DNA of 64,000 nt, taken from positions 1 to 64,000 of IMG/VR virus record IMGVR_UViG_3300009509_000009, one strand, 5' to 3'. Below are positions 42,846 through 51,658 of this stretch, piece by piece. Each line of letters opens with the position of its first letter. The first letter of the stretch is position 1. The DNA is from a virus. The position numbers and the translations under genes are program-made. Under the pieces are notes generated by a model. That model did no database searches, was not told the origin of the DNA, and was given only the letters and a program-made list of their open reading frames with translations.

Positions 42846-43730
42846 ATGGATCCTAACAACATGCCCGATCCTTTCCTGAGCCAGTACTACGGTACCAACG
42901 TGCCCGAGCCGATCGAAGGCGACAGCCTCGAGAAGATGGCCCAGCTTCATCTCCTGGAGAAGCTGGCAGAGGACGAGCAGATCGACCTCACCCAGTACTC
43001 CGACGAGGAGATTCTCGCCATGACCGATCAGGTCTTTGGTGAAGGCAATGGGGGCTACGAGCCCCAGTACGGTGACGGCGACTACGAGAAGATCGCCGCC
43101 GCCCGATTCGAGGAGGCCGACTATCTCGGTCGCGTGATGGCCCACTCCATGTGGAACGAGCTCGAAGCCATCCAGAAGGCAGCCGCTCGAGGCGGTCAGA
43201 TGTGGGAGGGTGGAGAAGCAGCAGGCGAGAAGGCTTGGCAGGAGCAAACGAAGAAGGTCAAGGATCTGAAGAGCGAGGCCGTCAGCGCCGCCAAGGAGCG
43301 ACACTGGGCCAACAAGCCCTCCGCCGCTGGCAAGGGCTACAGCGGTGCCCGTTCCGTCGGCAAAGCTGAGGGAGCAGCTCGAGGCGCTCTCCACAAGCTG
43401 AAGAGGCCAGGCGCCAAGGGCAAGGCCGCTCTCGTCGCCGGCGGAGCCGCTGCTCTCACCGGCGGAGCTATCCTCGGAGCCCGCGCGCTGAAGAAGAGGC
43501 AGGAGCAGCAGAAGACGGCCTCGGCTCTCGACACTCTCGCCGACTCCCGCGCCTTCGACATCCTGGCCGAGTATGGCTACGTCACCGAGCGGGGAGATGT
43601 CATCCCTCCCGACGGCGAGCCCGGAACTCCCTGGGATGTGCCGTTCCAGAAGACGGCCTCGGTGGAGCTGGACAACGCGGTCGAGGACCTGGCGTGGGGC
43701 AAGCTCTACGACCTGGGATACCTCGGGTAG
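42846..43730 (+). CDS. Tagged capsid-region protein with glycine-zipper
   Basis: 294 residues, GAGGAGAAAAG ribosome site. N-terminus LEKMAQLHLLEKLAEDEQ, then YEKIAAARF, IQKAAAR, QQKTASAL and FQKTASVE: five or more copies of the motif spread along the chain. One hydrophobic zipper (AALVAGGAAALTGGAILGARAL) is in the middle. The final repeats FDILAEYGYV and YDLGYLG look like paired C-terminal elements. It precedes the capsid genes; internal head protein inferred. The preceding gap 42765-42845 shows no clear signal. Confidence 0.65.
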   Translation: MDPNNMPDPFLSQYYGTNVPEPIEGDSLEKMAQLHLLEKLAEDEQIDLTQYSDEEILAMTDQVFGEGNGGYEPQYGDGDYEKIAAARFEEADYLGRVMAHSMWNELEAIQKAAARGGQMWEGGEAAGEKAWQEQTKKVKDLKSEAVSAAKERHWANKPSAAGKGYSGARSVGKAEGAARGALHKLKRPGAKGKAALVAGGAAALTGGAILGARALKKRQEQQKTASALDTLADSRAFDILAEYGYVTERGDVIPPDGEPGTPWDVPFQKTASVELDNAVEDLAWGKLYDLGYLG

Positions 43731-43739
43731 CATGAGCTC

Positions 43740-44036
43740 ATGTCGGGCCTGGGTGTGAGAACGGTGGAAGCTATGATGGACGAGCTACAGAAGATCGCTA
43801 AGTTTTCTGTTTCAGCTCCGTCCATCAAGGCTCCACCTGCACCTGGAGGAGATGGATCGGTGCTGAAGGCAACTCCAGCGTCGCCTGTCTCCCCGAAAGC
43901 GATCTCTGCCAAGGCTCTGAAGTCCACGAACCTAACGAAGACGAACTACACCAACGTCTCCACTGAGGTGCCAGCACCACAGATCGGTCAGACGATGGAA
44001 CAGAAGGCTTTGCAGCCTCCTGTAGTTCGGTCATAG
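43740..44036 (+). CDS. Short tagged protein
   Basis: 98 residues. N-terminus EAMMDELQKIAKFSV is the clearest form of the tag (D-E-L-x-K-I-A). The remainder is Pro/Ser/Thr/Lys-rich and probably disordered. It looks like a tag plus a flexible tail. Function unknown. Confidence 0.6.
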   Translation: MSGLGVRTVEAMMDELQKIAKFSVSAPSIKAPPAPGGDGSVLKATPASPVSPKAISAKALKSTNLTKTNYTNVSTEVPAPQIGQTMEQKALQPPVVRS

Positions 44037-44046
44037 GAGGTAGCCG

Positions 44047-45198
44047 ATGAGGTTTACGCTACAGCAGATGGTAAAGGCTGCAATGCGTGGGTCTCAGGCC
44101 GATGCCATGCAGAAGATCGCCGAGGAGGCAAACGACTCGGGAGCATGTGAGGCCTGTGGAGAATCCGCGCCCCCCGGCAGCAAGCTGTGCCGGGAGTGTG
44201 CCGCCAAAGCTGCCAAAGCGGAGGCCGTGCGCGGCGGCGACAGCGAAGAGGAGGGGGAGGAGAAAACTTCGGCCCTCCGAGTTGAGAAGCTGGCGTCTGC
44301 AGTCGAAGAGGTCCTGTACAACTTCGACAACATGGACTGGAGTCTGTGGCACCAGTTCAAGCTCGCCGCAAGCGTGCCGACCGCTTCGCCTGGCACCGGC
44401 CCCGGGGCCGGACCTACGGCGACACCAACAACGGACAAGACTCCGACTCCTGGAGTTCAGGCGACGGAGTTTGGGGAGGCCAAGAAGGACAAGCCTCCCA
44501 TGAATCCGCCGATGGAGACACCTGTGGGTGGGGGCAAAGGCGCCCCGAATGCCATGGCGGACAACGTCGACGATCTTCGGGCGGCCTACCCGGAGCAAGG
44601 TGTGATGAAGCAGGGCGGCATGCGCTCCCTGTATCAGAACATCATGCTCCGAAAGGTTGGAGCTGACTCGGAGAGCCCGGCGTCCGTTTCAGGACCCAAG
44701 TTCACCACGCTTCCTGAGGATCAGCCTTCTCAGATGAAGCGCCCACCGGAGGTCACCTCTCAGGAGGCGATGGTCGCAAGCAACCAAGCTGCGATCGACG
44801 CCACCAAGCGGCAAGCGGCAGAGGTACCGAAGAGGCGGATGGGTGAGGTGATCGAGGAGCCAGCCCAGAGTGCGGCGTCCGACAAGGCGCTTGATGCGAA
44901 TCTGGGTTCGGCTACGGTGGACCAAGCAGGGGCGAAGATCGCTGCTGCTCGTGTCCTCCTGCAGAAGGTAGCGTCCCAGGGATGCTCCTGCGGAGCAGAT
45001 CATCCCAGCAACGGAAGCTGCAACTTCTGCAAGCTCGCCGCACGCATCGAACAACGAAAGGGAGCTCGTATGGGCAAGGCCTCGCAGATGGCAGGAGCGG
45101 CACCGATGCCGACCCCGCCGACTGCACCTGGCTCATCGGCTGGCGCAGCTCCTCCGCCACCGGTACCAGGCAGTCCAATGCCTGGGACGGGGATGTAG
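44047..45198 (+). CDS. Tagged virion protein with two zinc-binding motifs
   Basis: 383 residues, TAGGAGG ribosome site. Tags: MVKAAMRG, MQKIAEEA, EEKTSALRVEKLASAVEE, FKLAASV and LQKVASQG. Zinc pairs: CEACG...CREC near residues 36-56 and CSCG...CNFC near 310-330. Long Pro/Thr/Gly linkers lie between, and the C-terminus is Pro/Gly-rich (APPPPVPGSP). Structural or scaffold-associated role inferred from position just before capsid genes. Confidence 0.65.
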   Translation: MRFTLQQMVKAAMRGSQADAMQKIAEEANDSGACEACGESAPPGSKLCRECAAKAAKAEAVRGGDSEEEGEEKTSALRVEKLASAVEEVLYNFDNMDWSLWHQFKLAASVPTASPGTGPGAGPTATPTTDKTPTPGVQATEFGEAKKDKPPMNPPMETPVGGGKGAPNAMADNVDDLRAAYPEQGVMKQGGMRSLYQNIMLRKVGADSESPASVSGPKFTTLPEDQPSQMKRPPEVTSQEAMVASNQAAIDATKRQAAEVPKRRMGEVIEEPAQSAASDKALDANLGSATVDQAGAKIAAARVLLQKVASQGCSCGADHPSNGSCNFCKLAARIEQRKGARMGKASQMAGAAPMPTPPTAPGSSAGAAPPPPVPGSPMPGTGM

Positions 45199-45208
45199 AA
45201 AGGAGAGC

Positions 45209-45577
45209 ATGATGGATAAGATCGCAGCACACGATGCGTTCGCCGCGCTCTCCGAAGTGCCTGGCACTCTCAGGGCACAGCAGACCCGCATCCGGGAGCT
45301 CACGAGTGAGAACCATGAGCTTCGGGAGAAGGTCGCCAGCTACGAGGTTCGTGACCGAGTCGAGAAGATCGCCTCTGAGATGGAGGAGAAGGGAATCGAC
45401 GCTGGTCTGAGCCACGAGGAGAAGCTGGAGATGCTCCAGAAGAAGGCGTCCGAGGGAACCCTCGACGTCGTGGAGCACGCGGTGAAGCTGGCGGCTTCGG
45501 GAAGCCCCTTCGGAGAGTTGGGCGACCGTCCCAGCGCAGGAGGTAGTTTGGTGGGCTACCTTCTCGAGGATGAGTAG
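45209..45577 (+). CDS. Coiled-coil scaffold-like protein
   Basis: 122 residues, AAAGGAGAGC ribosome site. N-terminus MMDKIAAHDAF (short tag). Residues ~25-55 form a coiled coil (RIRELTSENHELREKVASYEVRDRVEKIA). Further KKASEG and VKLAASG motifs follow. A short, charged coiled-coil gene just before the decoration and major capsid genes fits a scaffold, but this is inference. Confidence 0.6.
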   Translation: MMDKIAAHDAFAALSEVPGTLRAQQTRIRELTSENHELREKVASYEVRDRVEKIASEMEEKGIDAGLSHEEKLEMLQKKASEGTLDVVEHAVKLAASGSPFGELGDRPSAGGSLVGYLLEDE

Positions 45578-45610
45578 GACTGCCACCATCAACCAAGAGG
45601 AGACTGAAAG

Positions 45611-46069
45611 ATGGCTGAGAGGATTCAGACCTTCAAGCTGGTGACGGCAGTTCAAGGCCTCATCACCAGGGATTTCGAGGTGAACGATCCCAACTATGTC
45701 GTGCCGGGTCACGCCGACGCGATCGTGATGGGTGAGTTCGTCGAGCTGAACGCAGCGTACAAGATCATCCCGAGCTCGGGCGCTGGGCTTCAGTTCGCAG
45801 TGTGGGTCGAGGAAGGGCGATCCGACGTTCAGGCGATTCGTCAGATGACGACGCTGTTCGGCGGCACCTACGAGGCCGACACCCTCATCTTCGACTCGGG
45901 CGCCGCTCCCGCACTGGGCGCGAAGCTCGAGGTCAACAACGCGCTGACCTACAACGGACGGACGGTCTCTGGCCTCCGGACCCTCGTCGGCGCCGAGCAG
46001 GTCGGGTGGGTCACCCGTACCGAAGACGTCAACAACGGCTACCTGAGGTTCCTCCAGACCCTCGTGTAG
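45611..46069 (+). CDS. Capsid decoration or accessory protein candidate
   Basis: 152 residues, GAGGAGACTG ribosome site. Beta-rich and compact (FKLVTAVQGLITRDFEVNDP...LQFAVWVEEG...LRTLVGAEQVGWVTR), with no K-x-A tags. Immediately precedes the major capsid gene, the usual place of the head decoration protein. Confidence 0.6.
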   Translation: MAERIQTFKLVTAVQGLITRDFEVNDPNYVVPGHADAIVMGEFVELNAAYKIIPSSGAGLQFAVWVEEGRSDVQAIRQMTTLFGGTYEADTLIFDSGAAPALGAKLEVNNALTYNGRTVSGLRTLVGAEQVGWVTRTEDVNNGYLRFLQTLV

Positions 46070-46093
46070 TGGAGACAAAGGAAGGAGAGATCA

Positions 46094-47218
46094 ATGAGTG
46101 TTCCCGCAAGAGTGTTGAACGAGCTCTTCTCCCAGAAACTCTCCACAGGAGAGGGCAAGGAGAAGATCGCTGAGTACGGTGGCGCTTACATCCGAGACAG
46201 GCTGCGTGAGGTTTCGTACGCTCGCCAGATCCTGCCGCCGGAGAACGTCACCAGAACCGACTGCCAACGGTCAGTCAACCACGACACCCTCGTGAAGGTC
46301 ATCGACGTGGAGCCGGAGAGCCGGGCCATGGCGATCACCTTCCGTGGTCAGCCCACCGCGCGGTTCATCCGTGCGCCCCGTGCCGAGGTTCCCTTCTTCA
46401 CGATCTCCTCGGAGAAATTCGAGAAGACCGAGCAGGAGCTCCTCGCGTACGAGATGCCCATCACCAAGGTCATCGAGGACAACACGGTGAAGGACATCCA
46501 AGAGGTGGAGGACCGTGAGTTCACGATCCACATCGAGGCTGCCGTCCAGGCCCTTCAGGCCGAGGCGAACAGCGCCGCCACCTCTCCCGAGCTGTCCTCG
46601 AACACCATCGGGACCACCGTCGAGTTCTCGGTCACGAAGGGTGAGATCGCTCGCAACTTCACCGGGACCCCCGACGCCACGGTCCATCCGCTTCAGAGGC
46701 CGGACATCGTTCGTCTCTGCAAGCTCCTCGATGGGAATCGGCTCCGCTCGGAGCGGATCCTCATGACCGAGGTGGAGTTCGACGACATCAACCAGTGGAC
46801 CGTCGAAGACTTCGGCGACAAGATGCAGTCCGAGACCACCGTCGACGGGTACAAGTACTCGACGCTGTTGGGCAAGGCGTTCGTCCGCACGATCAAGACG
46901 GACATCCTCCGCCCCGGCAACGTGTACGTGTTCACTCGTCCCGAGTTCTTCGGGAAGTTCTACATCCTCAACCAGGTGAAGTTCTACATCGACAAGATTG
47001 CGAACCTGATCACCTGGCAGTCCTGGGAAGACATCGCCATGTCGGTGATCAACATCGCTTCGGTGCGGAAGCTCGAGCTCTACTCGGCCGACGCCTCGAA
47101 TGCCGACGCCCAGGGCCTCAGGGATGCGAACTTCATCCCGGTGATCGAGGAGGACCTCGGCGCGATCAACAACCGCGTCGATAAGGGATGGGTGTTCCCG
47201 CAGGTGCAGAGCTTCTAG
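46094..47218 (+). CDS. Major capsid protein (HK97-like, predicted)
   Basis: 374 residues, AAGGAAGGAGAG ribosome site. Layout and composition fit phage major capsid proteins: N-terminal arm (VLNELFSQKLSTGEGKEKIAEYGGAYIRDRLRE), E-loop-like PRAEVPFFTISSEKFEKTEQELLAYEMPITKV, a long spine helix (VEDREFTIHIEAAVQALQAEANS), a P-domain with TEVEFDDINQWTVEDFGDK, and a C-terminal beta region KTDILRPGNVYVFTRPEFFGKF. Codon use is more C-ending than in neighbours, as often seen for the most expressed virion gene. Followed by a strong terminator. Confidence 0.82.
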   Translation: MSVPARVLNELFSQKLSTGEGKEKIAEYGGAYIRDRLREVSYARQILPPENVTRTDCQRSVNHDTLVKVIDVEPESRAMAITFRGQPTARFIRAPRAEVPFFTISSEKFEKTEQELLAYEMPITKVIEDNTVKDIQEVEDREFTIHIEAAVQALQAEANSAATSPELSSNTIGTTVEFSVTKGEIARNFTGTPDATVHPLQRPDIVRLCKLLDGNRLRSERILMTEVEFDDINQWTVEDFGDKMQSETTVDGYKYSTLLGKAFVRTIKTDILRPGNVYVFTRPEFFGKFYILNQVKFYIDKIANLITWQSWEDIAMSVINIASVRKLELYSADASNADAQGLRDANFIPVIEEDLGAINNRVDKGWVFPQVQSF

Positions 47219-47229
47219 CCTACATCTGC

Positions 47230-47253
47230 TACGAGATGCCGATCACGAAGTGA
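47230..47253 (+). repeat. Duplicated capsid-gene fragment after the capsid stop
   Basis: The 21 nt at 47230-47250 read YEMPITK and then a stop. The same peptide is encoded inside the capsid gene at 46448-46468, and 19 of 21 bases match. It lies 12 nt after the capsid stop codon and before the terminator, with no start codon of its own. Probably a recombination scar or remnant of a second capsid gene copy. Confidence 0.6.
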
Positions 47254-47254
47254 C

Positions 47255-47290
47255 GGGGCGGCGGTGCTTGGCGGCGCCGTCGCCCCTTTT
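47255..47290 (+). terminator. Rho-independent terminator after major capsid gene
   Basis: A stem of about 13 pairs (GGGGCGGCGGTGC with GGCGCCGTCGCCCC, two G-U pairs) is followed by TTTT. It is the best intrinsic terminator in the window and would limit read-through from the highly expressed capsid gene into the connector genes. Confidence 0.85.
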
Positions 47291-47305
47291 AGTTTGGAGG
47301 TCGCC

Positions 47306-47797
47306 ATGAGTCTTTTCATCTGCAATACCGTCCGCCGGCAGCATACGCGCCAGAAGCGGATGGCGACCGGCTTCCGTCACCGGTTCAAGCAGATCATCTG
47401 CAACGGGAAGCTCCGACTCGTCCGCAATCGGCCTGTGCCGCTCAGCGAGGAGCTCCTGGAGAAGCACTACGAAGAGTTGCGCGGCCTCCAGGAAGCTGGC
47501 GTGCTCGAGATTCGTGTCGACGGGCACAACGGTCCCGTCTACGACTTTGGTTCACCCCCTCCCAAGGAGACGAAGGATGATGAGCCCAAAGACGCGGAAG
47601 AAGCTCCGGATGCTCCAGAGGAGGAGATGGACGCAGAACCCGAGCTCGAAGCCGAAGACGAGTCAGAAGAGGAAGAAGTAGACATCGATCGGCTCCGCAA
47701 GGCTGAGCTCGTTGAGTATGCGGCCGAGCGGCTTGACGAAGATCCCGCAGAGCTCGAGAAGCTCACCATGGCGGAGATCAAGGAGATGCTGCGATGA
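47306..47797 (+). CDS. Head-region protein with acidic linker and SAP/HeH-like C-end
   Basis: 163 residues from ATG 47306 (GGAGG upstream), not the longer frame from 47264, which runs through the terminator. Basic N-terminus (RRQHTRQKRMATGFRHRFKQ). A long Asp/Glu linker follows. The final ~35 residues (DIDRLRKAELVEYAAERLDEDPAELEKLTMAEIKEMLR) resemble the small HeH/SAP-type helix-extended-helix fold of phage head accessory proteins. Role unknown. Confidence 0.65.
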   Translation: MSLFICNTVRRQHTRQKRMATGFRHRFKQIICNGKLRLVRNRPVPLSEELLEKHYEELRGLQEAGVLEIRVDGHNGPVYDFGSPPPKETKDDEPKDAEEAPDAPEEEMDAEPELEAEDESEEEEVDIDRLRKAELVEYAAERLDEDPAELEKLTMAEIKEMLR

Positions 47798-48156
47798 GGG
47801 TCTTCAACCTTTCAGATGCGACTCCTCCGTACAAGCCTGAGCGGAGAGCGCGCAATCTGAAGATCAAAGGCGTCGTGATCAAGCCAGGAGAATCCGGCGA
47901 CGTTCCCGACACCGTTCCCACTTCGGAATTCTCTGGGCTGATCGTGTCCAACATGGTCAGCGTGGATGTGGTTCCGGATTGGTACGCATTCGCCAAGAAG
48001 CAGGTCGAGCTCAAGAAGGTTGATGTCGAGGAAGAGCTGGTTGTCGAACTCCCTGACTCTGATGAAGAGGAAGCTATGGCTGAGGAAGACGACGAGCTCG
48101 AGCCCGAGCAACTGGAAGGACCGAAGAGGCCGAAGAAGCGGCGTAAGAGGAGCTGA
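47794..48156 (+). CDS. Hypothetical protein with acidic then basic tail
   Basis: 120 residues, ATGA-coupled. The first ~70 residues form a beta-rich domain (LKIKGVVIKPGESGDVPD...). A Glu/Asp stretch follows, ending in KRPKKRRKRS. The charge reversal at the C-terminus suggests DNA or capsid contact. Unrecognised. Confidence 0.6.
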   Translation: MRVFNLSDATPPYKPERRARNLKIKGVVIKPGESGDVPDTVPTSEFSGLIVSNMVSVDVVPDWYAFAKKQVELKKVDVEEELVVELPDSDEEEAMAEEDDELEPEQLEGPKRPKKRRKRS

Positions 48157-48677
48157 TGACACTGCAGGGCGTAGAGGATATCTCCAGGATCGCTGGTGCC
48201 AGCGACGAGTTCAACCAGTTCGTCGCTGACACTAGGCTATTCCTACGAGACTTTCCTGAGCTCAATCGCTTGGTGGCGGGAGTGGAGTCGTCCGACAGGA
48301 TGATCGCATTCTGTGCCATCGAAGCGATCTCGGACTTCAACTCCACTCCCCCTCACCTCGGCATGTACGGATTCTCCAGTTTCGTGAGCAACGGGTGGAT
48401 CCACATGTTGAGGCTCGGTACTCTTTGCAACCTGCTCACTTCGGTGGGCCTGTTACAGACCCGCAACCACCTTCCGTTCTCAGACGGAGGCCTCAATGTC
48501 TCCGTGTCTGACAAGACCCCTTTGCTGCAGAGCTGGATTCAGCTTATCTGCAACAAGTGGGAACGTCAGGTACAATTGGTAAAGGTGGCCAAGAACATCT
48601 CACAGCTCCTGGATGGTAGCGGCGGCATCGCCAGCGAGCTCTTCGATATCCACGGCTACTACGCCGAGGTTTACTAG
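48156..48677 (+). CDS. Head-tail connector-region protein (hypothetical)
   Basis: 173 residues, TGATG-coupled to the gene before. Helical throughout (VADTRLFLRDFPELNRLV...WIHMLRLGTLCNLLTSVGLL) with a C-terminal LLDGSGGIASELFDIHGYYAEVY. Order capsid - two small genes - this gene fits a head completion/connector protein, but no motif proves it. Confidence 0.55.
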   Translation: MTLQGVEDISRIAGASDEFNQFVADTRLFLRDFPELNRLVAGVESSDRMIAFCAIEAISDFNSTPPHLGMYGFSSFVSNGWIHMLRLGTLCNLLTSVGLLQTRNHLPFSDGGLNVSVSDKTPLLQSWIQLICNKWERQVQLVKVAKNISQLLDGSGGIASELFDIHGYYAEVY

Positions 48678-48685
48678 GAGGGCAT

Positions 48686-49147
48686 ATGGCCTCTTGGGAA
48701 AAGCGTAAGTTCGGATCCTCGCAGGAGCTCGAGGAGTATCTCAATGGCGCCCTCATCAGCAGCCTCAATCTGCACGATGGCGCGTTCATGGACGGTCAGA
48801 CGTTCGTGTTTGAGGTAGACGGTGGTGGCGACACCACGGTCAACTTCCCTGCCAAGAGCAGGAAGTGGACTCTCCAGGAGATCATCGACCAGATCAACGC
48901 CTCTGAAGCCGGTCTTGCTCATATCAGGACTGAAGTAAGACCGGGCTCCAACAAACCGATCCGGAAGCTCAAGCTGCAGAAGGACCTGACTTCGTTCGTG
49001 GTCAAGAACACAGGTACTGCCAACGATGAACTTGGATTCCCCACCGGCTCCAACACACCAGCAGTGTATGTCGCTCCGGCTGATCTCGAGTTCATCAAGC
49101 AGGTCCCCGGAGAACAGGACAGCTGGATCGTCTGGAGGTACGCATAA
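48686..49147 (+). CDS. Virion protein, beta-rich (hypothetical)
   Basis: 153 residues, AGGAGGGCAT ribosome site. Contains SLNLHDGAFMDGQTFVFEVDGGGDTTVNFPAKSRKW..IIDQINA, a beta-sandwich pattern also seen in the decoration candidate at 18049 and inside the sheath (strand - LTI/VNF - I..AIN/INA helix). Probably structural. Confidence 0.6.
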   Translation: MASWEKRKFGSSQELEEYLNGALISSLNLHDGAFMDGQTFVFEVDGGGDTTVNFPAKSRKWTLQEIIDQINASEAGLAHIRTEVRPGSNKPIRKLKLQKDLTSFVVKNTGTANDELGFPTGSNTPAVYVAPADLEFIKQVPGEQDSWIVWRYA

Positions 49148-51636
49148 TGTCAGTCTTCGACAAGCTCGTTGAGGAGCGGTATGAGATTCCGTTCAGCACG
49201 CGAGCGGCATACTTCAATGCGATCATGCAGCCCTTCGGAGTTCCTCCAGAACCCGTGTTCACCAAAGAGGCTCAAGCGGGCATGTTGAAGATCGCTCTGG
49301 TCCTCAACAAAGCCAAGGACGAAGCCGAAGCTATCCAGGCCATGCAGAGAGAGGCCCTGAAGGACCCCAACGTTCAGCAGGCTATGGACTATCAGCAGGC
49401 TTTGGCCGAGCGCGAAGATGCCATGGCTCAGCTCGAGCAGATGAACCAACAGGTCATCGAGGCTGAGACGAGAGCTCAAGAGGCAGAGCAGCGAGCCATG
49501 CAGGCTGAGCAGGGGGCAGAAGAGACCGGCATGCAGGCTCAAGAACTTCAAGCTCAGCTCGAGCAGGAGCAGCAGGGCAGGCAAGAGGCCACTGCGATGG
49601 CCGTGCAGGCTCGTGATCAGAGTCTGCAGGAGCAGATCTCACTTCAGGAGCAGAAACAGACCATCGCGCAGCAGGCTGAAGCATTCCAGCAGCAAGCCAA
49701 TATGCTCAGCCAACAGCTTCGTCAAACAGCGGCTATGCCGACAGCACCGGCAGCTCCTCCCCCTGGTGGGGCTCCTGGTGCGGAGGAGATGCCTCCACCA
49801 GCCACTGCGGATGCTGCTCAAGAACAGCAGGAAGCTGCAAATGCGGAGCAGGAAGCCGCCGTCCAAGGTGAGCAAGCTCAGCAGGCTACTGCTGAAGATC
49901 AGGCGAAGCAAGAGCAGATGGCTGCCCAGGGTGGCGGTCCAAGCCCCGAAGAGGAGGCAGCGGCCCAAGAGGAGCAGGCTGCTGCTCAAGAGCAGGCCAT
50001 GGCGCAGGAACAGCAGATGGCCGAACAACAGGCCATGGCTGAACAGGCCATGCAGTCGGCAGCAATGCCTAAGCAAGGGATGGCTCTCTTCTTCCAGAAA
50101 GCGGCGATGTTGAAGAGGGCCCAAGGAGAAGATGTGGTTCCGCCGGCTCCGCCGGTTGCTTCAGCCCCCGCTCAAGAGAGTCCTCTAGAAGACGAGGACG
50201 ATGAGGAGGAATACGACGAGGTAGGAGAACTCCTGGATGAGATCGTCGACATCAGAGAAAGACTCATCCAGCTTGGTCTCACTCCAGAGGAGATCTCTGA
50301 GTACATAGACCTTGTTGATCAAGGGGATGAAGAAGCTGCCGATGAAGGACTCCAAGAGGCTATGCAGTCTGAGGGTCCTGTGAAAGCAGCGGCAGCCAGG
50401 ATCAGTCTCACGAGACTATTCCATCTCAACAAGACTGCGTCAGCTGCTATGTCCCCCCAAACTCGAGGAGCTATCATCGGCGCGGCCATCGGCGCCCTCG
50501 GTGGCGTAGCCTCTGGTCTCGTCCCTGGTGCTCTGGCTGGAAAGAGCGACTCTCCTGGAGCTCCTACAGGCGGTGCTCTTCGTGGAGGAGCCTCCGGAGC
50601 CATGGCTGGCGCCGTGAGCGGAGCCACGGGTGGAGCTCTCCTTGGACATGCTCTCGGGAGCGGGGAAGTTGGGAAGCAGATGGGCAAGGCCATTGGCGGT
50701 GGCGCTCTGGTTCTTGGTGCTCCGATCGCCGGGGCTCTCAGTGGTCTTCGCAGCGCAAGATCACAGGACTACCGAGTCAAGCAGGCCGCCATGGAGAAGG
50801 CCGCCGCCAATTTCGGGCTCGGCCCGAAGTCACTCAACCTGGCCAAGCCCGGCACCAGAGTGCAAGCCCGCATGACCAACGCTCGCAATGTTGGTAAGCC
50901 CACCGGCAAGCCGGGGAACATCGGCCAGCTCACTGAGTCGGCCTTCATGCCGAAGACCGGATCGGAGAAGTGCTCCGAGATGGGGAAGTGCTCTGGCTGT
51001 GGCAAGATGGCCAAGCTCTCTGAGATGGGGAAGTGTGGCATGTGCGGCGCCAAGCACGCAGCGATGAGCAAGAGCGCTGCGGGGGTCATGGTTTCCCCAA
51101 AAGGATCACGCCGCCTCACTGAACAAGAGGAGGCGGCACTCCTTATGAATGCAGAGCGACTCCCCAAAGAGATCATCGCTGATGTGAACCGTGGGCTCGC
51201 TGGGACCATGCAGGACATGATGCCAAAGACCGCCGGTGAGGTCACCAACAGGCTGCTTCGGTTGGCCAAGCGCAAGGCTGTTGGTGCGGGAGTTGGTGCA
51301 GTAGCTGGCGGCGGTGTTGGTGCTGCCGAGGTTGCGGGCCACGAGATCAAACATAAAGGCAAGGGCAAGGACGTTCCGTCTGATAAGGAGCTCAAGGTTG
51401 AGGGAAAGCTCCACGCAGCGAAGCTCAAGGCTCAGAGTGATCCGTCCTACGCCAATAAGATCAACGTCGCTCGGCTTCGGCTGAAGCGAGACATAGAGCA
51501 GACCTCGAGGGAGAATCCCAAGGGTCATATTGCTCGACGAGCTGCGGAAGGTGCAATCGTTGGTGCGATTGCCGAAGGACACGCACGCGGCCTTGGAAGA
51601 AAAGGACTTGAGGCTCTGAAAGGGGCTGGGCGTTAG
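49147..51636 (+). CDS. Large Gln-rich coiled-coil and glycine-zipper virion protein
   Basis: 829 residues starting in the upstream stop (TAATG). Order: tag-like FTKEAQAGMLKIALVLNKAKDE (~33-55), long Gln/Glu/Ala coiled coil (~75-330), FFQKAAMLKRAQ, acidic stretch, NKTASAAM, glycine-zippers (GAIIGAAIGALGGVASG; SGAMAGAVSGATGGALLG; ~440-530), a Cys cluster (CSEMGKCSGCGKMAKLSEMGK, then CGMCG; ~615-640), KSAAGVM, PKTAGEV and a second Gly-rich stretch. It looks like an elongated internal head or tail protein with membrane-active parts, in the manner of ejection proteins; inference only. It is not an obvious tape measure, though coil content and size would allow one. Confidence 0.65.
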   Translation: MSVFDKLVEERYEIPFSTRAAYFNAIMQPFGVPPEPVFTKEAQAGMLKIALVLNKAKDEAEAIQAMQREALKDPNVQQAMDYQQALAEREDAMAQLEQMNQQVIEAETRAQEAEQRAMQAEQGAEETGMQAQELQAQLEQEQQGRQEATAMAVQARDQSLQEQISLQEQKQTIAQQAEAFQQQANMLSQQLRQTAAMPTAPAAPPPGGAPGAEEMPPPATADAAQEQQEAANAEQEAAVQGEQAQQATAEDQAKQEQMAAQGGGPSPEEEAAAQEEQAAAQEQAMAQEQQMAEQQAMAEQAMQSAAMPKQGMALFFQKAAMLKRAQGEDVVPPAPPVASAPAQESPLEDEDDEEEYDEVGELLDEIVDIRERLIQLGLTPEEISEYIDLVDQGDEEAADEGLQEAMQSEGPVKAAAARISLTRLFHLNKTASAAMSPQTRGAIIGAAIGALGGVASGLVPGALAGKSDSPGAPTGGALRGGASGAMAGAVSGATGGALLGHALGSGEVGKQMGKAIGGGALVLGAPIAGALSGLRSARSQDYRVKQAAMEKAAANFGLGPKSLNLAKPGTRVQARMTNARNVGKPTGKPGNIGQLTESAFMPKTGSEKCSEMGKCSGCGKMAKLSEMGKCGMCGAKHAAMSKSAAGVMVSPKGSRRLTEQEEAALLMNAERLPKEIIADVNRGLAGTMQDMMPKTAGEVTNRLLRLAKRKAVGAGVGAVAGGGVGAAEVAGHEIKHKGKGKDVPSDKELKVEGKLHAAKLKAQSDPSYANKINVARLRLKRDIEQTSRENPKGHIARRAAEGAIVGAIAEGHARGLGRKGLEALKGAGR

Positions 51637-51658
51637 GCCAGGAAGATAGGAGATCAAG

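Noticed and set aside
49147-51636. 829-residue coiled-coil protein as tape measure
   Set aside because: Gln-rich coil and size would allow it, but it lies upstream of sheath and tube, carries zinc-like Cys clusters and the K-x-A tags; left as an internal virion protein of unknown role.
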